A stretch of DNA of 64,000 nucleotides, taken from Pseudoips prasinana. Taxonomy: Eukaryota; Arthropoda; Insecta; Lepidoptera; Nolidae. The stretch lies in assembly GCA_951640165.1 (NCBI GenBank), contig OX621263.1, forward strand, positions 15,754,001 through 15,818,000, read 5' to 3'. The notes beneath the pieces were generated by a model, which made no database searches, was not told where the DNA came from, and saw only the letters and a list, made by a program, of their open reading frames with translations. Shown piece by piece: positions 1 through 10,559 of the stretch; position 1 is the stretch's first letter, and the number at the start of each line of letters is the position of its first letter. The position numbers were made by a program, and so were the translations under genes.

Positions 1-997
1 ATGCCTAGGTATGCTTGCCTACTCATTTCAGGGTATAACTACCTGGCAAGCAGGTGTAAACAGGTAAGTCAAAATAGGTGACTCCATCGATCTGATAACT
101 TATCAAAAGTTATCTCAAATTTTAGATTATTTTATTTCAAAATTAGTCATATAAACTTGCCTGCGAAAAATCGTACTTAAAGTACTGTTGCCAGGCTAAA
201 AACTTTTAGAGTTTTAGCCACTTGATAGGTGCGACAGGGAAAGTAGAGCGTCCGAGGTCCGTGTGCTAGAGCAGGACACAACATAACAGCTGCTCGCTAC
301 CTGACCGTTGAACGTATCCGAGCGCATGCTCGTGTATAGTCAGAGTCGGAAATTATTTATTAGCGACAACACGTACTAAATAACATTAATTTTCAAGAAT
401 TGTGATTTTAAAAATGAGTGAACAGTGCTTTTTGTGTGGTGAAAAGAAACAAATTATTGACTTTAATGTGTCTACTGATGTGACTGTGAAATCAAAGTGT
501 GTCTACTGATGTGGCAAATTATTTATTTTCGATTATTGCATAGCTGTAAGTATGTATAGCGTAAAATAATATAAAAATTGAGATCAAAATTAGTTGTAAT
601 AAATTGGAGTTCAAAATTACTGACAAGTGTAAATAAATGCTGTCTCTGTCACTCACATGTGCACGAGCATGCGCACTCGGATACGTTCTACGGTCAGGTA
701 GCGAGCAGCTGCTATATTGTGTCCTGCTCTAGCACACGGACCTCGGACGCTCTACTTTCTCTGTCGCACCTATCAAGTGGCTAAAACTCTAAAAGTTTTT
801 AGCCTGGCAACAGTACTTTAAGTACGATTTTCCGCAGGCAAGTTTATATGACTATTTTTGAAATAAAATAATCTAAAATTTGAGATAACTTTTAATAAGT
901 TAGCAGTTCGATGGAGTCACCTATTTTGACTTACCTGTTTACACCTGCTTGCCAGGTAGTTATACACTGAAATGAGTAGGCAAGCATACCTAGGCAT
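1..997. mobile_element. Long inverted-repeat (foldback) element
   Basis: Bases 1-334 are repeated as a close reverse complement at 662-997, leaving a ~327-bp unpaired centre. Both outer ends read ATGCCTAGGTATGC inward. The arms differ by only scattered changes. The left end coincides with the window edge, so a target duplication cannot be checked. No transposase is visible, so it is probably non-autonomous; the superfamily is unknown. Confidence 0.85.
414..509 (+). CDS. Small ORF with CxxC motif inside foldback element
   Basis: A 31-residue frame opens with ATG in the unpaired centre of the foldback element and begins MSEQCFLCGEKK, carrying a CxxC pair that resembles the start of a small zinc-binding domain. 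A third cysteine lies near the end. It closes at a TGA just after an imperfect direct repeat (GTGTCTACTGATGTG near 468 and 499). A GTAAGT sequence at about 546 could be a splice donor, so this may be a captured first exon or the remnant of a transposase N-terminus. No function can be assigned, and it may not be expressed. Confidence 0.25.
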   Translation: MSEQCFLCGEKKQIIDFNVSTDVTVKSKCVY

Positions 998-1228
998 ATT
1001 CTGTGTATTAAAAACTATCAGTGACATAAATTTTATTTGGTTATCAAAAGTATGAAGGTGATGAAAAAAAATTGATAAAAGTTAATTTAATTAAAAATAG
1101 CCATGAGCACTTTTCGATAGGCAAGCAATTATAGGCATATTTGTTTATAAAAAATATTTGATAAAAAATACGTCTCTTCTGGTTATCAGATCGGTGAAGG
1201 ACGATCTTCCACGTCTCTCCTACTAATA

Positions 1229-2516
1229 TTAGGTCTTTACCTATGAAATTGCCGTTCTGCAGTACTGGCCATTTCAAATCAAAATAATTTTTGTTTGGCT
1301 AAGAATTCTAATTTCAAATTAATTTTATTTTAAAAACATGGATTCTTTTTTCCAAAAGTAGTCATTTCTTTATTGATTAGTGTTACATTTTCATCGCATT
1401 TCAATCTTTTTCGTCATCATGGATACGTTAAAAATTCGAGTAATTATGGAATATGAGTACCGTCGTGGCAGCAACGCGGCACAAGCGGCACGCAACATCA
1501 ACGACGTTTACGGAGCTAACACTACAAACCAACGCACCACCTGTTATTGGTTTGCTCGCTTCCGTTCTGGAAATTTCGACCTGAAAAATGAACCTCGCGG
1601 TCGTCCGAAGACTTTGGTCGACAATGACGAATTAAAGGCGGATGTGGAAGCTGATGATACACAATCTACAGCTGAATTAGCAGCAGCTTTCGACGTTAGC
1701 GTCAAAACAATATTGGTCCATTTGCGTCAAATTGGCAAGGTAAAAAAGCTTGACAAATGGGTGCCCCACGAACTCAATGATCGCCAGCGCGAAGTACGCG
1801 TCGAGACGTGCCTTGCACTGCTCAACAGACACACAAATGAAGGAATTTTGAACCGCATTGTTACCTGCGATGAAAAATGGATTCTGTTTGATAACCGCAA
1901 GCGCTCAGCAAGTTGGTTGGATCCTGGTTCAGCACCTAAACAATGCCCTAAACGAAAACTTACCCCTAGAAAAGTGATGGTCACTGTTTGGTGGTCTAGC
2001 GCCGGTGTGATTCATCACAGCTTCTTACCAAACGGGGTGAGCATTACTGCAGATGTGTACTGTGAAGAACTGAGCACAATGATGGAGAAGCTGGCGCATC
2101 TCCAACCAGCATTGGTCAATCGCTCGTCTCCGCTGCTCCTGCACGACAACGCGCGACCTCATACTGCACAGCAGACGGTCTCCAAGTTGCAAGAACTGGG
2201 GTTGGAAGCTCTCCGTCATCCGCCCTACTCACCAGACCTTGCGCCTACAGACTACTACTTTTTCCAGAATTTGGATAACTTCTTGGCGGGAAAAAAATTC
2301 AATACCCGAGAGGCAGTACAAAATGCCTTTGAAGAATTTGTTGCCTCCCGTCCAGCTGATTTCTTTAAGAAGGGCATCAATAAACTGCCACTGCGATGGC
2401 AAAGATGCATTGATTGCATGGGTGATTACTTCGATTACAACAAATAAAAAAATTCATGAAAAAAATTCGTTTAAATTTTTTCATACAAAACGGCAATTTC
2501 ATAGGTAAAGACCTAT
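1229..2516 (+). mobile_element. mariner (Tc1/mariner) DNA transposon, full length
   Basis: 28-bp inverted terminal repeats lie at 1229-1256 and 2489-2516 and differ only near the outermost base. Each end is flanked by TA (1227-1228 and 2517-2518), the normal mariner target duplication. The ~1.29-kb length and the single intact transposase frame are typical of a complete mariner. TIRs starting TTAGGTCTTTACC resemble those of lepidopteran mariners. Confidence 0.93.
1419..2447 (+). CDS. mariner transposase (DD34D), apparently intact
   Basis: This 342-residue protein is the cut-and-paste transposase that excises the surrounding mariner and inserts it at TA. The N-terminal ~110 residues form the helix-turn-helix TIR-binding region. 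The linker motif WVPHEL is at residues 114-119. The catalytic core has D151 (in TCDEKW), D243 (in LHDNARPH) and D278 (in PDLAPTDY), giving the DD34D spacing that defines mariner. Length matches the family (~345 residues). I chose the ATG at 1419 because the frame upstream lacks ATG and matches no mariner N-terminus. There are no internal stops and the catalytic triad is complete, so the copy may be functional. An AATAAA overlaps the stop codon. Confidence 0.93.
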   Translation: MDTLKIRVIMEYEYRRGSNAAQAARNINDVYGANTTNQRTTCYWFARFRSGNFDLKNEPRGRPKTLVDNDELKADVEADDTQSTAELAAAFDVSVKTILVHLRQIGKVKKLDKWVPHELNDRQREVRVETCLALLNRHTNEGILNRIVTCDEKWILFDNRKRSASWLDPGSAPKQCPKRKLTPRKVMVTVWWSSAGVIHHSFLPNGVSITADVYCEELSTMMEKLAHLQPALVNRSSPLLLHDNARPHTAQQTVSKLQELGLEALRHPPYSPDLAPTDYYFFQNLDNFLAGKKFNTREAVQNAFEEFVASRPADFFKKGINKLPLRWQRCIDCMGDYFDYNK

Positions 2517-3140
2517 TATAACCGCTCCATTTTACTGATAATTGTTCTGTAAAGTAAATTTATAAACCCTTATAAAACCAAGTAATAAATGCAAATAGTA
2601 TCCAGAATGTTTAGTTCTGTTTATCACTCTTATTGGTGTACTTTACTTATAGTGGTTCAATAATGTTTCTTGTTAGTAGTTATAAGCATAGCTTACCAGT
2701 TTATCTGCTCTTGAGTGCGTTTACACCCTCGCGATACTTTTATAGGTCACCCAAGCTTATATTTGACTTTTAATTTCGGCCTATAAGTAATTATAAGTTA
2801 ATGTATAGGAGGAGATATACTATAAGGCCCAACTAACTCCATGCTTGCTATTATAAGCGATGCAGCAAAAACTAGAACCCTTAAGAGAACATTAAAAGTG
2901 CTGGAGTCCTATAACGTCTGCACTATAGGATAATTTTGCTGCTTGGGAGGGTATCGGACAACTTTACAGAAACTCGGCAGAATGAACCACAAAAGATATA
3001 TATGCCAAGGAAAATATAGCTTATCAAAATTACTCAGTTTTAGTTTAAATCGAAAGTTGAAAGTTTTCTACTAATTCTAACAGGTTAGGCGACATTTCAC
3101 CCTCTTGAATATAAATTTAAATAATTTTAAAACTGTTATT
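2517..3140. other. No recognisable feature
   Basis: AT-rich sequence without a supported ORF, tRNA-like box or repeat that I can identify. Confidence 0.5.
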
Positions 3141-3142
3141 TA

Positions 3143-3355
3143 GCGGGCCGGTTGGTATGCTTGCCTTTCCCACCCAGATATTTGTGTATATCAATATGTC
3201 TGTTTGTCCTGAGTCTGGGTGAAACTATCTATATAAATATGAATTTACAAAAGAAAAGCAATATAAGTAATATATCAGTTATCTGGTTTCCATAGTAGTT
3301 CTGCTTAGTTTGGCATCAGATGGCCATGTGTGAATAATTTCCCAGCATATTATTT
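3143..3355 (+). mobile_element. tRNA-derived SINE, family A
   Basis: Starts GGGCCGGTTGG, continues through the family body (TCCTGAGTCTGGGTG...) and ends in the GTGTGAATAATTTCCCAG tail. Its tRNA-like head has lost the internal part seen in the copies at 9615 and 61845. At least ten full or partial copies occur in this window. Confidence 0.8.
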
Positions 3356-3659
3356 GCTTTAAATCTTTTCATTCTTACAGATCTTGAGGTCCATTTAACC
3401 AATTAGCAGACAAATTCCAAAGGGTTAACCTTAATGTCGGCATGCATTAGCTCAAGGAAATGACTCATTCAGTTGCCTCAAAATAAAGTTAGCTTACTTG
3501 CTAGTTAAGAACGCAGGACATGAATCAACAGCTAAGAAGAATCATGAATCAAAAGAGAATAAAGCTAATTTCCAAGTTAGTAATAACATTATAATAATCC
3601 TCATTAAATTACATCTATACAAATAAATAAAATTGGAGTGTCTGTTTGTAATATTGAAA

Positions 3660-3914
3660 TAGCCGGTTTTTACTACATAAATATGTATATATATACGCTA
3701 CATACACCAAAATAACATTTTTTAAAATTTTTGTCTGTCTGTATGTCTGTTTGTTCCGGCTAATCTCTGAAATGGCTGGACCGATTTTGACGGGACTTTT
3801 ATTGGCAGGTAGCTGATGTAATAAGGAGTAACTTAGGCTACTTTTATTTTAGAAAAAGTATTTTATTTTACTAAAAAACTAATTAACACGCGGACGAAGT
3901 CCCGGCACAGCTAG
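3660..3914 (+). mobile_element. Non-autonomous Helitron-like element
   Basis: The 3' end reads CGGCACAGCTAG|T with a short GC-rich hairpin just upstream, the usual Helitron terminus. The body carries TTTGTCTGTCTG and GGACCGATTTTGACGG, common to lepidopteran copies. The 5' boundary is uncertain. Confidence 0.6.
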
Positions 3915-3934
3915 TAATAAATATATGGTTAATC

Positions 3935-4145
3935 TTTTTTGGAACGAAGTTCCTTATCGCGCGTTGCGAAAGGGGGCTAGACGGAAAAAAATAAGACGAA
4001 AAGTTGTAACGACATATTTGCTTTTTTTTATTACTAAAATTGACCCGCTAATTAAGTTTATATTACATTATATTTCTTAATAAAAAGGAACTTCGTTCCA
4101 TCCGGGTGTCCCTTGACACCTCTCAAGTTTTTTAATTTATTAATT
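3935..4145 (-). mobile_element. Short repeat with palindromic GGAACGAAGTTCC ends
   Basis: GGAACGAAGTTCCTTATCGCGC at the left and GGAACTTCGTTCC at the right are inverted. The outer right segment (GTGTCCCTTGACACCTCTC) also occurs, in the opposite orientation, in the insertion at 8251-8529, so these are two copies of one small family. No coding capacity. Confidence 0.55.
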
Positions 4146-4321
4146 TCCTCTTACGTCTATCATTACAGGTATGAGTCCAATGCGATAGAGTGTTTATCTA
4201 AGTACAATACAATTTTATATAAATATTTGATGCCAGAAAGTGTGGTAATGCAGATGTTCTGGCTATAATACACTTCTCTGAATGAATACATAGGCTTGAC
4301 ATGAATTTAAACGATAACAAA

Positions 4322-4531
4322 TAATATCCTGGGACATTATTCACACACGGCCATCTGATCCGAAACTAAGCAGAACTTGTAGTATATAACTAATATACTT
4401 ACATAGATAATTACACCCAGAGTCAGGACAAACAGACATGTTCATGCACACAAATATCTGTCCTGGGTGGGAATCGAACCCACGACCTCCGGCGTGAAAA
4501 GCAAGAATTTGCCAACCACGCCAACAGGACT
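4322..4531 (-). mobile_element. tRNA-derived SINE, family A
   Basis: Reverse orientation copy with tail (CCTGGGACATTATTCACACAC) first and the tRNA-like head with B-box (GGGAATCGAACCCACGACCT) last. A diverged ~35-bp stretch (GGCTTGACATG...) is repeated on both sides, near 4290 and 4558. Confidence 0.85.
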
Positions 4532-4894
4532 ACTCTGAATACTTAGTCATATTCATGGCTTGACATGGATTTAAACGGTTACAAATAACATTACATAATC
4601 ACTATTTAAATTCTTCATAATTCTATTACAAAACAAAAATACAATACAAAAAAATAATAATTGTATACATGTCGATAACAATATATTTTTACGTCAGAAG
4701 CGTTTATTTATTTTTGGTTAATTATATTAAGTTTTCTTTATTATAATAATTGAATATCAATGTTATGTTCTTAACTGAACTCATTAGCCGCCATCACAAT
4801 TTTGTGCCAAGTTATAACCCCGCCGAACCCTTTGACCACCTACTCAAATGATACATCACACGTATCTTTCATTTGAGTGTCTTGCCACGGGCTT

Positions 4895-5230
4895 TTTTAT
4901 ATCAGAGTGCAAGTGGGTCACCTGATGGTAATAGATCACCGCCGCCCATGGACACTCGCAACACCAGAGAACTCGCTGGTGCGTTGTCGGCCTTTAAGAG
5001 TCAGCAAACACGTATTGCTGACCCTTCCCCCCGCCCCAATGAGCTCTGGCGACCTTACTCACACGCAGAAACACAACATTAAAATTATTAATGTTATTAT
5101 TAAGGAATGTCTTCTGTAAGGTGGAGGTAGAATGAACGTTGTGCCCTACCTCTCTTTTTCGGTGCGGTAAGGATATAATATATAATATCCTATTTGTCGT
5201 TCCAAGGTAAAACCAGGGCCGATTTATCAC
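4895..5230 (-). mobile_element. LINE 3'-end fragment
   Basis: On the minus strand it encodes a decayed tail of the same LINE seen at 10560-10990 (the 'LKG..RT..SGVASVHGRR' region) and shares its 3' segment GTGGGTCACCTGATGGTAA. No intact frame. Confidence 0.55.
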
Positions 5231-5493
5231 ACGAATTCGCAGCCTATCTTAATATTGGTAAGGCTCAAAATTGTGTTCTATTATGTAATGATGCATTCAA
5301 ATTAACATCGCCCGGGTGGGTCCGGCTACATGCGCGTGCGCACGCCGAAACAATACCCTTTGTGCTGGTGCAGTAGCCAACTTGAAAGTGTGATACATAT
5401 GTACATAAGTTTCACTAAATAGAACACATTCCATGTGATTTCACTGGCATGGGTATTGGAAAAAGCTGCCAGTGAGAAAGTTGAGAAGCGCTA

Positions 5494-5857
5494 ATCCTAC
5501 TAGTATTATAAACGCGAAAGTTTGTAAGTATGGATGGATGGATGTTTGTTACTCTTTCACGTAAAAACTACCGAATGGATTTTAATGAAACTTTACAATA
5601 ATATAGCTTATACATCAGAATAACACATAGGCTACAATTTATAAAGATATTGTGTGAATTGTCCAAAACGTGACGATAAGTGTCAAATAGGAAAAGTTCT
5701 ACCCTCTGCGTACTATTCCGGCGTGCACTGCAAAACCGCTAGAGGTACACATCCTACTAATATTATAAATTCGAACGTTTGTGAGTATGGATATATGTTT
5801 GTTACTCTTTTACGCCAAAACTACTTTAACGCGGGTGAAACCGCGGGGCATAGCTAG
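5494..5857 (+). mobile_element. Two non-autonomous Helitron fragments
   Basis: The first copy begins TCCTACTAGTATTATAAA at 5494 and loses recognisable sequence after ~5650. A second, short copy (5751-5857) begins TCCTACTAATATTATAAA and ends CGCGGGGCATAGCTAG|T after the GCGGGTGAAACCGC hairpin. TC...CTAG ends and a terminal hairpin are Helitron hallmarks. Confidence 0.7.
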
Positions 5858-6490
5858 TATAGTTATAACTACAAGTAAATTTTTAACTTTTTGCTCATTT
5901 GTTCGATACTGGCAATTTATATACCGTCGTATAAGCTGGAAGGAAGTTTTGGCGTCAACGCGGAAAAAGACGCATCGAGGCGTTGTTTTATTTTTCAAAA
6001 CTGGTGTAAATTCGAGCTTTTATGTGTAAATATGATAGATTTTTTACATAACATCTTCGACAACATACACTAGTGGAGAAAAATGCCATATTACCGTGAA
6101 TTGTGCTTTCTGTGTTGAATCGAAAACTCCATAGAAGCCTCTAGTAAAGTCTCCGCTGCTTTACTGGGGTAGGACAGCTTATTATTTTTAGAATGTTCGA
6201 TAAAATACAGCCTCAACCTGGTAAAAAAACATAAAATTACGACTTTTTGCGACCATACTCTCCAACTGTAATCTTCAATCGCAGTTTTTTCAATGAAAAT
6301 TAGGCCTCTTCTCTGGACTTCTGAACTTTCCATTTGGTAACCATATTGCTTTATTTATAGGTGGAGCGAAGAACCACTGATTGACTCAAAACACAAGAGC
6401 CCTCCTAGTTTTGGGGTCAGGGGCAACTCTATCTACTACTTGTATAGCTTAAATCTAGTTTCGACAATCTCTGTTTGGTATATTTTTTGG
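5858..6490. other. No recognisable feature
   Basis: Short frames in this stretch have no recognisable motifs; no repeat family was identified. Confidence 0.45.
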
Positions 6491-6499
6491 TGACGGCAT

Positions 6500-6715
6500 A
6501 GACTATCTTCGCCCCACCTCATCCCGTGTAGCACGTAGAAATCGTCCTAGGGAATAACCTACCAGAGAACGGGCAGTAGCGTTTTTCGCTGATCTATAAC
6601 CATCATACTGCGATCGCCAACCCGTCTGCCAAGATTGGCGATTATGGCATATCCCCTCATTCTTTGTGGAGGCTTTTGTCCAGCAGTGGAAGTACTTCGG
6701 CTGATATGATGATCT
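6500..6715 (+). repeat. Dispersed repeat fragment
   Basis: Contains CCACCTCATCCCGTGTAG and GGCTTTTGTCCAGCAGTGGA, shared with 61690-61830 and, inverted, with 50590-50810. It looks like the 3' part of a decayed SINE or LINE. Confidence 0.45.
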
Positions 6716-7129
6716 TGATTATTATGTTTAAGTTAAAATACCCAACCTTGAATTTTTGGCTGCTAATAAACCATTTATTTATCTACGGTTACACATTACG
6801 GATAGATCAACAAGTTCATAGATATACTGATTTCAAGGCACTTGGAACTGATTGGTTAGACAGCCATTGTTTGGACGGCTGACATAAAAGGTACCTATAA
6901 CAGCTACCCATATGACTAAGCAGTCGCATATATAGTGAGGCAAATCAGCAGTGGCAGGAACTGCACCTTATAAAACGATAACTGCGTAAACAGAGTGAAC
7001 AGATATGAATTCTTAGATAACTACGTACCTACATTCTTGTTTTATCTCACAGATTACCGATTTGGCCTACATCGATTATCATTCATCCTTCAGGAGTTTC
7101 TTAGAAGTTGAAATATCATCATATCAGCC

Positions 7130-7270
7130 GAAACACGCTTACTGCTGGACAAAGTCGTCCCCTAAAGATCTCCAGAATTGGTCTTGCGCTACCCTCTTCC
7201 AGCGACTATCACAAGGTTACCGGTCCATCTTGCCAACCCGTATGCCAAGCGTGGCGATTATGGTAGATCC
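7130..7270 (-). mobile_element. RTE-type LINE C-terminal fragment, decayed
   Basis: The ACTGCTGGACAAAG...AGATCTCCA...CGGTCCATCTTG sequence is the antisense of the RTE pol C-terminus (better preserved at 34900-35100). Truncated and rearranged. Confidence 0.45.
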
Positions 7271-7315
7271 CCTAAATTTACATGTTTCGTCAATGTTATC
7301 CTGGGGCTCTACCCA

Positions 7316-7546
7316 GGGGCTCTACCGGCTAAGTCGCCGAACATCGATTTCTTAAATGGCGTTCAAATAAATAAAGGTTAAAAATGACTTAATCAATCGT
7401 TAAATCGGCTCTCATGCACACATGTGACATCATAAATGGTCTGGAATCGATTGTCAACGTTGAAGTCGATTTAACGATTTTTAACCTTTATTTATTTGAA
7501 CACCATTCAAGAAATCGATGTTCGGCGACTTAGCCGGTAGAGCCCC
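7316..7546. mobile_element. Palindromic MITE (~231 bp)
   Basis: The ends are inverted repeats of ~60 bp starting GGGGCTCTACCGGCTAAGTC. A second copy lies at 62941-63183. The first 11 bases of the end are repeated just outside at 7303-7313. No ORF. Confidence 0.8.
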
Positions 7547-7690
7547 TGATCTATGTGTGCGAAAAATACGCTGATACACATGGCCTTGTCTACAATGCCA
7601 AGAAGAGCGAATACATAGTCTTTAAGACCACTGGTATGTGCCCTAATCGTACAACAATTTTCCCTGGCATCGGCATAATTAAACCAATTT
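7547..7690 (+). mobile_element. RTE-like LINE reverse transcriptase fragment
   Basis: Plus-strand translation gives CEKYADTHGLVYNAKKSEYIVF, the region following the RT catalytic motif in RTE-type LINEs. About 45 codons survive; the rest is missing. Confidence 0.6.
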
Positions 7691-8136
7691 AAGTATTTAC
7701 GGCACATACTTATCGACGACTTTAAGTATGTTATTTCTAAATGTCGGCGTACAATCCGTGTACCTAAATTTCTATTTGTACCTATAAATAATTATGTATA
7801 CCTACTTAACTATAATAGTACAAATATGTTCTGACTATACAGGCGCCTTTTTATAGTCTACGTGAAAAAGAACCTTATTAATTTTATTCTTTATTATAAT
7901 TAGTTTATTTAGTATTGAATAGAAATATACAAGATCGTATATATAAGATCAAAATAATTGGCACTAAACAGTTCACTCCTCTGCACGTCTACCACGAGTT
8001 CATGTAGTTTACTTCTTGGATGATGCTTGCAGTTTTTCCAGTACATAAACTAGCACCGCCCCTAGCGGAAACTTCAATGAACTAAAAATGACTATACTAA
8101 GAAAACGGTAAGTTTCATGATTCATCGAGTACTTAC

Positions 8137-8640
8137 TTATCGTATGGGCAGGGTTACCCTAGTGTCAGAGTTGTTCAAGCCGAACAGTAGGCTGACATAG
8201 CTTTAAGACTGTTGCCTAATGTGACCGACAACTTAACGTGTCCTTCGAAGAATAAATAAAAAATATGAGAGGTGTCAAGGGACACTCGGATGGAACGAAG
8301 TTATTTCTTATTATTTATTATGTACAAAAGACCTGTATACACTCAACAAAAATAATCGTCGCGACACCACACTGTTCAATGTGAAATAGAAATGAAAATA
8401 TCTGGCTTGCTTTCTATAAGAGAGAGAGAAAGAGAGAGACAGAGAAACATGCGCACGCCGCACAGCTGCAAAAAGTGTCGTGACCCTTTCACAAAGCGCG
8501 ATAAGGAACTTCGTTCCAAAATCAAAATCCCTTCGAAGCACGGAGACGCTCAGGAATTAAACCACTTCGGCGGTCACCCATATATAGACTGACCTTGCGA
8601 ATCACTTACTGACCTGTGCGAGCATATGGCTATGAGAGCG
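8137..8640 (-). mobile_element. 5S rRNA-like SINE (family D), interrupted
   Basis: The two halves of one minus-strand SINE lie at 8137-8250 (3' part, CTTATCGTATGGGCAG) and 8530-8640 (5' part, ATTAAACCACTTCGGCGG). A 279-bp insertion at 8251-8529 separates them. The family is best preserved at 58186-58425. Confidence 0.7.
8251..8529. mobile_element. 279-bp insertion with 9-bp target duplication
   Basis: Flanked by the direct repeat CCTTCGAAG (8242-8250 and 8530-8538), and it splits a SINE exactly there. Inside are GGTGTCAAGGGACAC, GGAACGAAGTT and GCGATAAGGAACTTCGTTCC, shared with 3935-4145. No terminal inverted repeat at the extreme ends; a short purine-rich GA tract lies at ~8420. Confidence 0.7.
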
Positions 8641-8684
8641 CCATGCGCCATCGAGTAAGCAAAACAAAAGAAAGAAAAGTAGTA

Positions 8685-8996
8685 TCTATACATATAATAA
8701 AATCGTAGGAAGGTCAAAACTGTACATTGGATATTTTTTTAAAGGATACTTGGTGCGTGATCTACCATCGATAGCGAAACCAAAAATATAGTTTTTAGAA
8801 TTTTTGTCTGTTTGTCTGTATGTATGTCTGGGCTAAACTCAAAAAGTGCTGCATGGGTTTACTTCAAATTTTGCATGAATATTACTAAGAGGTCGGGTCA
8901 ACATATAGGCTACATATTATCACGCTATCACATAAGGGGGAGGAGCTGTGATCATTTATAAAGTTTAATGCGGGTGAAACCGCGGGGCACAGCTAG
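8685..8996 (+). mobile_element. Non-autonomous Helitron (TCTATACATATAAT family)
   Basis: Starts TCTATACATATAATAAAATC and ends with a GCGGGTGAAACCGC hairpin followed by GGGGCACAGCTAG|T. Close relatives lie at 43062, 47711 (minus) and 60687. Confidence 0.85.
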
Positions 8997-9065
8997 TATG
9001 TAGTAGTATGGAGTAGGATCAGATGGCCGTTTGTAAATAATGGCCCACGATATTATTATTATCTT

Positions 9066-9440
9066 CGTCTTCTCAGTTGGGGCGCATTGGATCCGGTGGT
9101 AGCATTAAAGCGCGACCGTCGTTATTAACACAAGGTCCGTCATAATAATAATACCTTAGTATAGACAGAACCATTGACAATATGTAGTAAAAATATTAGA
9201 CTTAAACTAGATAATCAAACATAATCTCTTGACAATAACTTGATACAAGCTAGCTAAATATCATTGCTATAATAAAATAATATTTATAAATGTTTTCATA
9301 GAATCAATACAATGTGTACCTAAATATCTATGTTACTAGAAATAATAATGTATACAACTATATTACTACAAACATGTTCTGACTATTTACAAGCTCTTTG
9401 TTAAAGTCTACGTGAATAAAAACCTTTTTTATTTATTTAC
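9066..9440 (+). mobile_element. 5'-truncated LINE, 3' UTR only
   Basis: Matches the 3' UTR of the LINEs in the palindrome at 51846-57520 (TTGGGGCGCATTGGATCCGG ... TCTACGTGAATAAAAACC) and ends in an A/T-rich (TATTTATT) tail. A typical dead-on-arrival insertion. Confidence 0.85.
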
Positions 9441-9614
9441 TTAATTTATTTTATGGACTCTTGGTAGGGGTACAGGGCACTCAATGAGACGGTGCCTATT
9501 AACTAATTGGTAAGCATATGCAATTGAAATAACTTTGCTAATTGTTGAATATTCAGGTCACATGCCGCAGCAAGTGCTCTGGTTTCAGTTATAAACTTAA
9601 TGATTTAATCCATA

Positions 9615-9868
9615 CGGGCCGGTCAGCGTGGTTGGTGGACACTTGCCTTTCACGTCGCAGGTCGTGGGTTCGATTCCCATCCAGAACAGATATTTGTGTG
9701 CATGAACATGCCTGTTTGTACTGCGTCTAGGTAGTATTATCTATATAAGTATGTATTTACAAAAGAAAAGTAGTATATGTAGTATATCAGTTATCTGGTT
9801 TTCATAGTACAAGCTCTCCTTAGTTTGGGATCAGATGGCCGTGGTATAATGTCCCAGAATATTCCCAG
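9615..9868 (+). mobile_element. tRNA-derived SINE, family A (full length)
   Basis: The tRNA-like head CGGGCCGGTCAGCGTGGTTG includes an A-box-like and a B-box-like element (GGTTCGATTCCC). The family body and tail follow, ending near TAATGTCCCAG. Confidence 0.85.
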
Positions 9869-9892
9869 GATACTTTAGCGTATCGGCAGTGG

Positions 9893-10050
9893 TTACCCTA
9901 GTGTCAAAAGTTATTCTTACTGCGCAGTAGGCCTCTACCACCACTAATTGCCAACCACAGCACGGAGACGCTCCGAAAATTAAACATCTTGGCGGTCACA
10001 CATCTGTAGACTGACCGCGAGTATCTGACTGGGAACAACGGGTTATGAGC
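9893..10050 (-). mobile_element. 5S rRNA-like SINE (family D), diverged
   Basis: The reverse complement contains GGTCAGTCTACAGATGTGTGACC and the family tail TAGGGTAACCACTGCC. Strongly diverged. Confidence 0.6.
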
Positions 10051-10180
10051 GCTTCATCTATCTATGCAATTGAGATATCTTCTTCTTAGCGTGTCGATGG
10101 TAAACTAGTTAAATTTTTGTGGCCTAGAACGTGGCCACACTGATTGCCCTGCTTGTGGCATTCCTAAGATCCTGCCATGA

Positions 10181-10400
10181 TCATGTGGCAGGGCAGGCTG
10201 GGCATGACGTTAGGTGAGCCATGGACTGGACCGATGCTCCACAAATGCAGTCCATTTTCGGGTTGCTCGACAGTCCCCACCTAGACATGTGTTCTTTGCT
10301 TTGGCCCACCTGAATCCGGAGTCTATTTAGGGACTTCCAGATCGACCACGGCAATTGATGTCCATCACAATACGTACGTAGTACATTATATCTCAATGAT
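10181..10400 (-). mobile_element. LINE pol C-terminal fragment
   Basis: Minus-strand translation contains LRIQVGQSKEHMSRWGLSS and CICGASVQSMAHLTSCP, the zinc-knuckle-like C-terminus of Jockey/RTE-type LINE proteins. About 75 codons survive. Confidence 0.65.
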
Positions 10401-10559
10401 CTATACATCCTTTAAGACAACCCTGTCATAGCATTAAAATGCGACCATCGTTATACATATAAGGTGCATCATAATAATATTGAATTCTTACGTCAGCCAT
10501 TCACAATGTAATAAAATGCTACTGTAAGACTGGCGCAGTTTTCTTTTTTTATATAATAG

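Noticed and set aside
9615..9690. tRNA-like sequences with A- and B-boxes (also at 4480, 34610, 39107, 44600, 61570, 61860, 63320, 63485)
   Set aside because: All are heads of SINEs with conserved non-tRNA bodies and tails, present in multiple diverged copies; none folds convincingly as a functional tRNA gene by eye.
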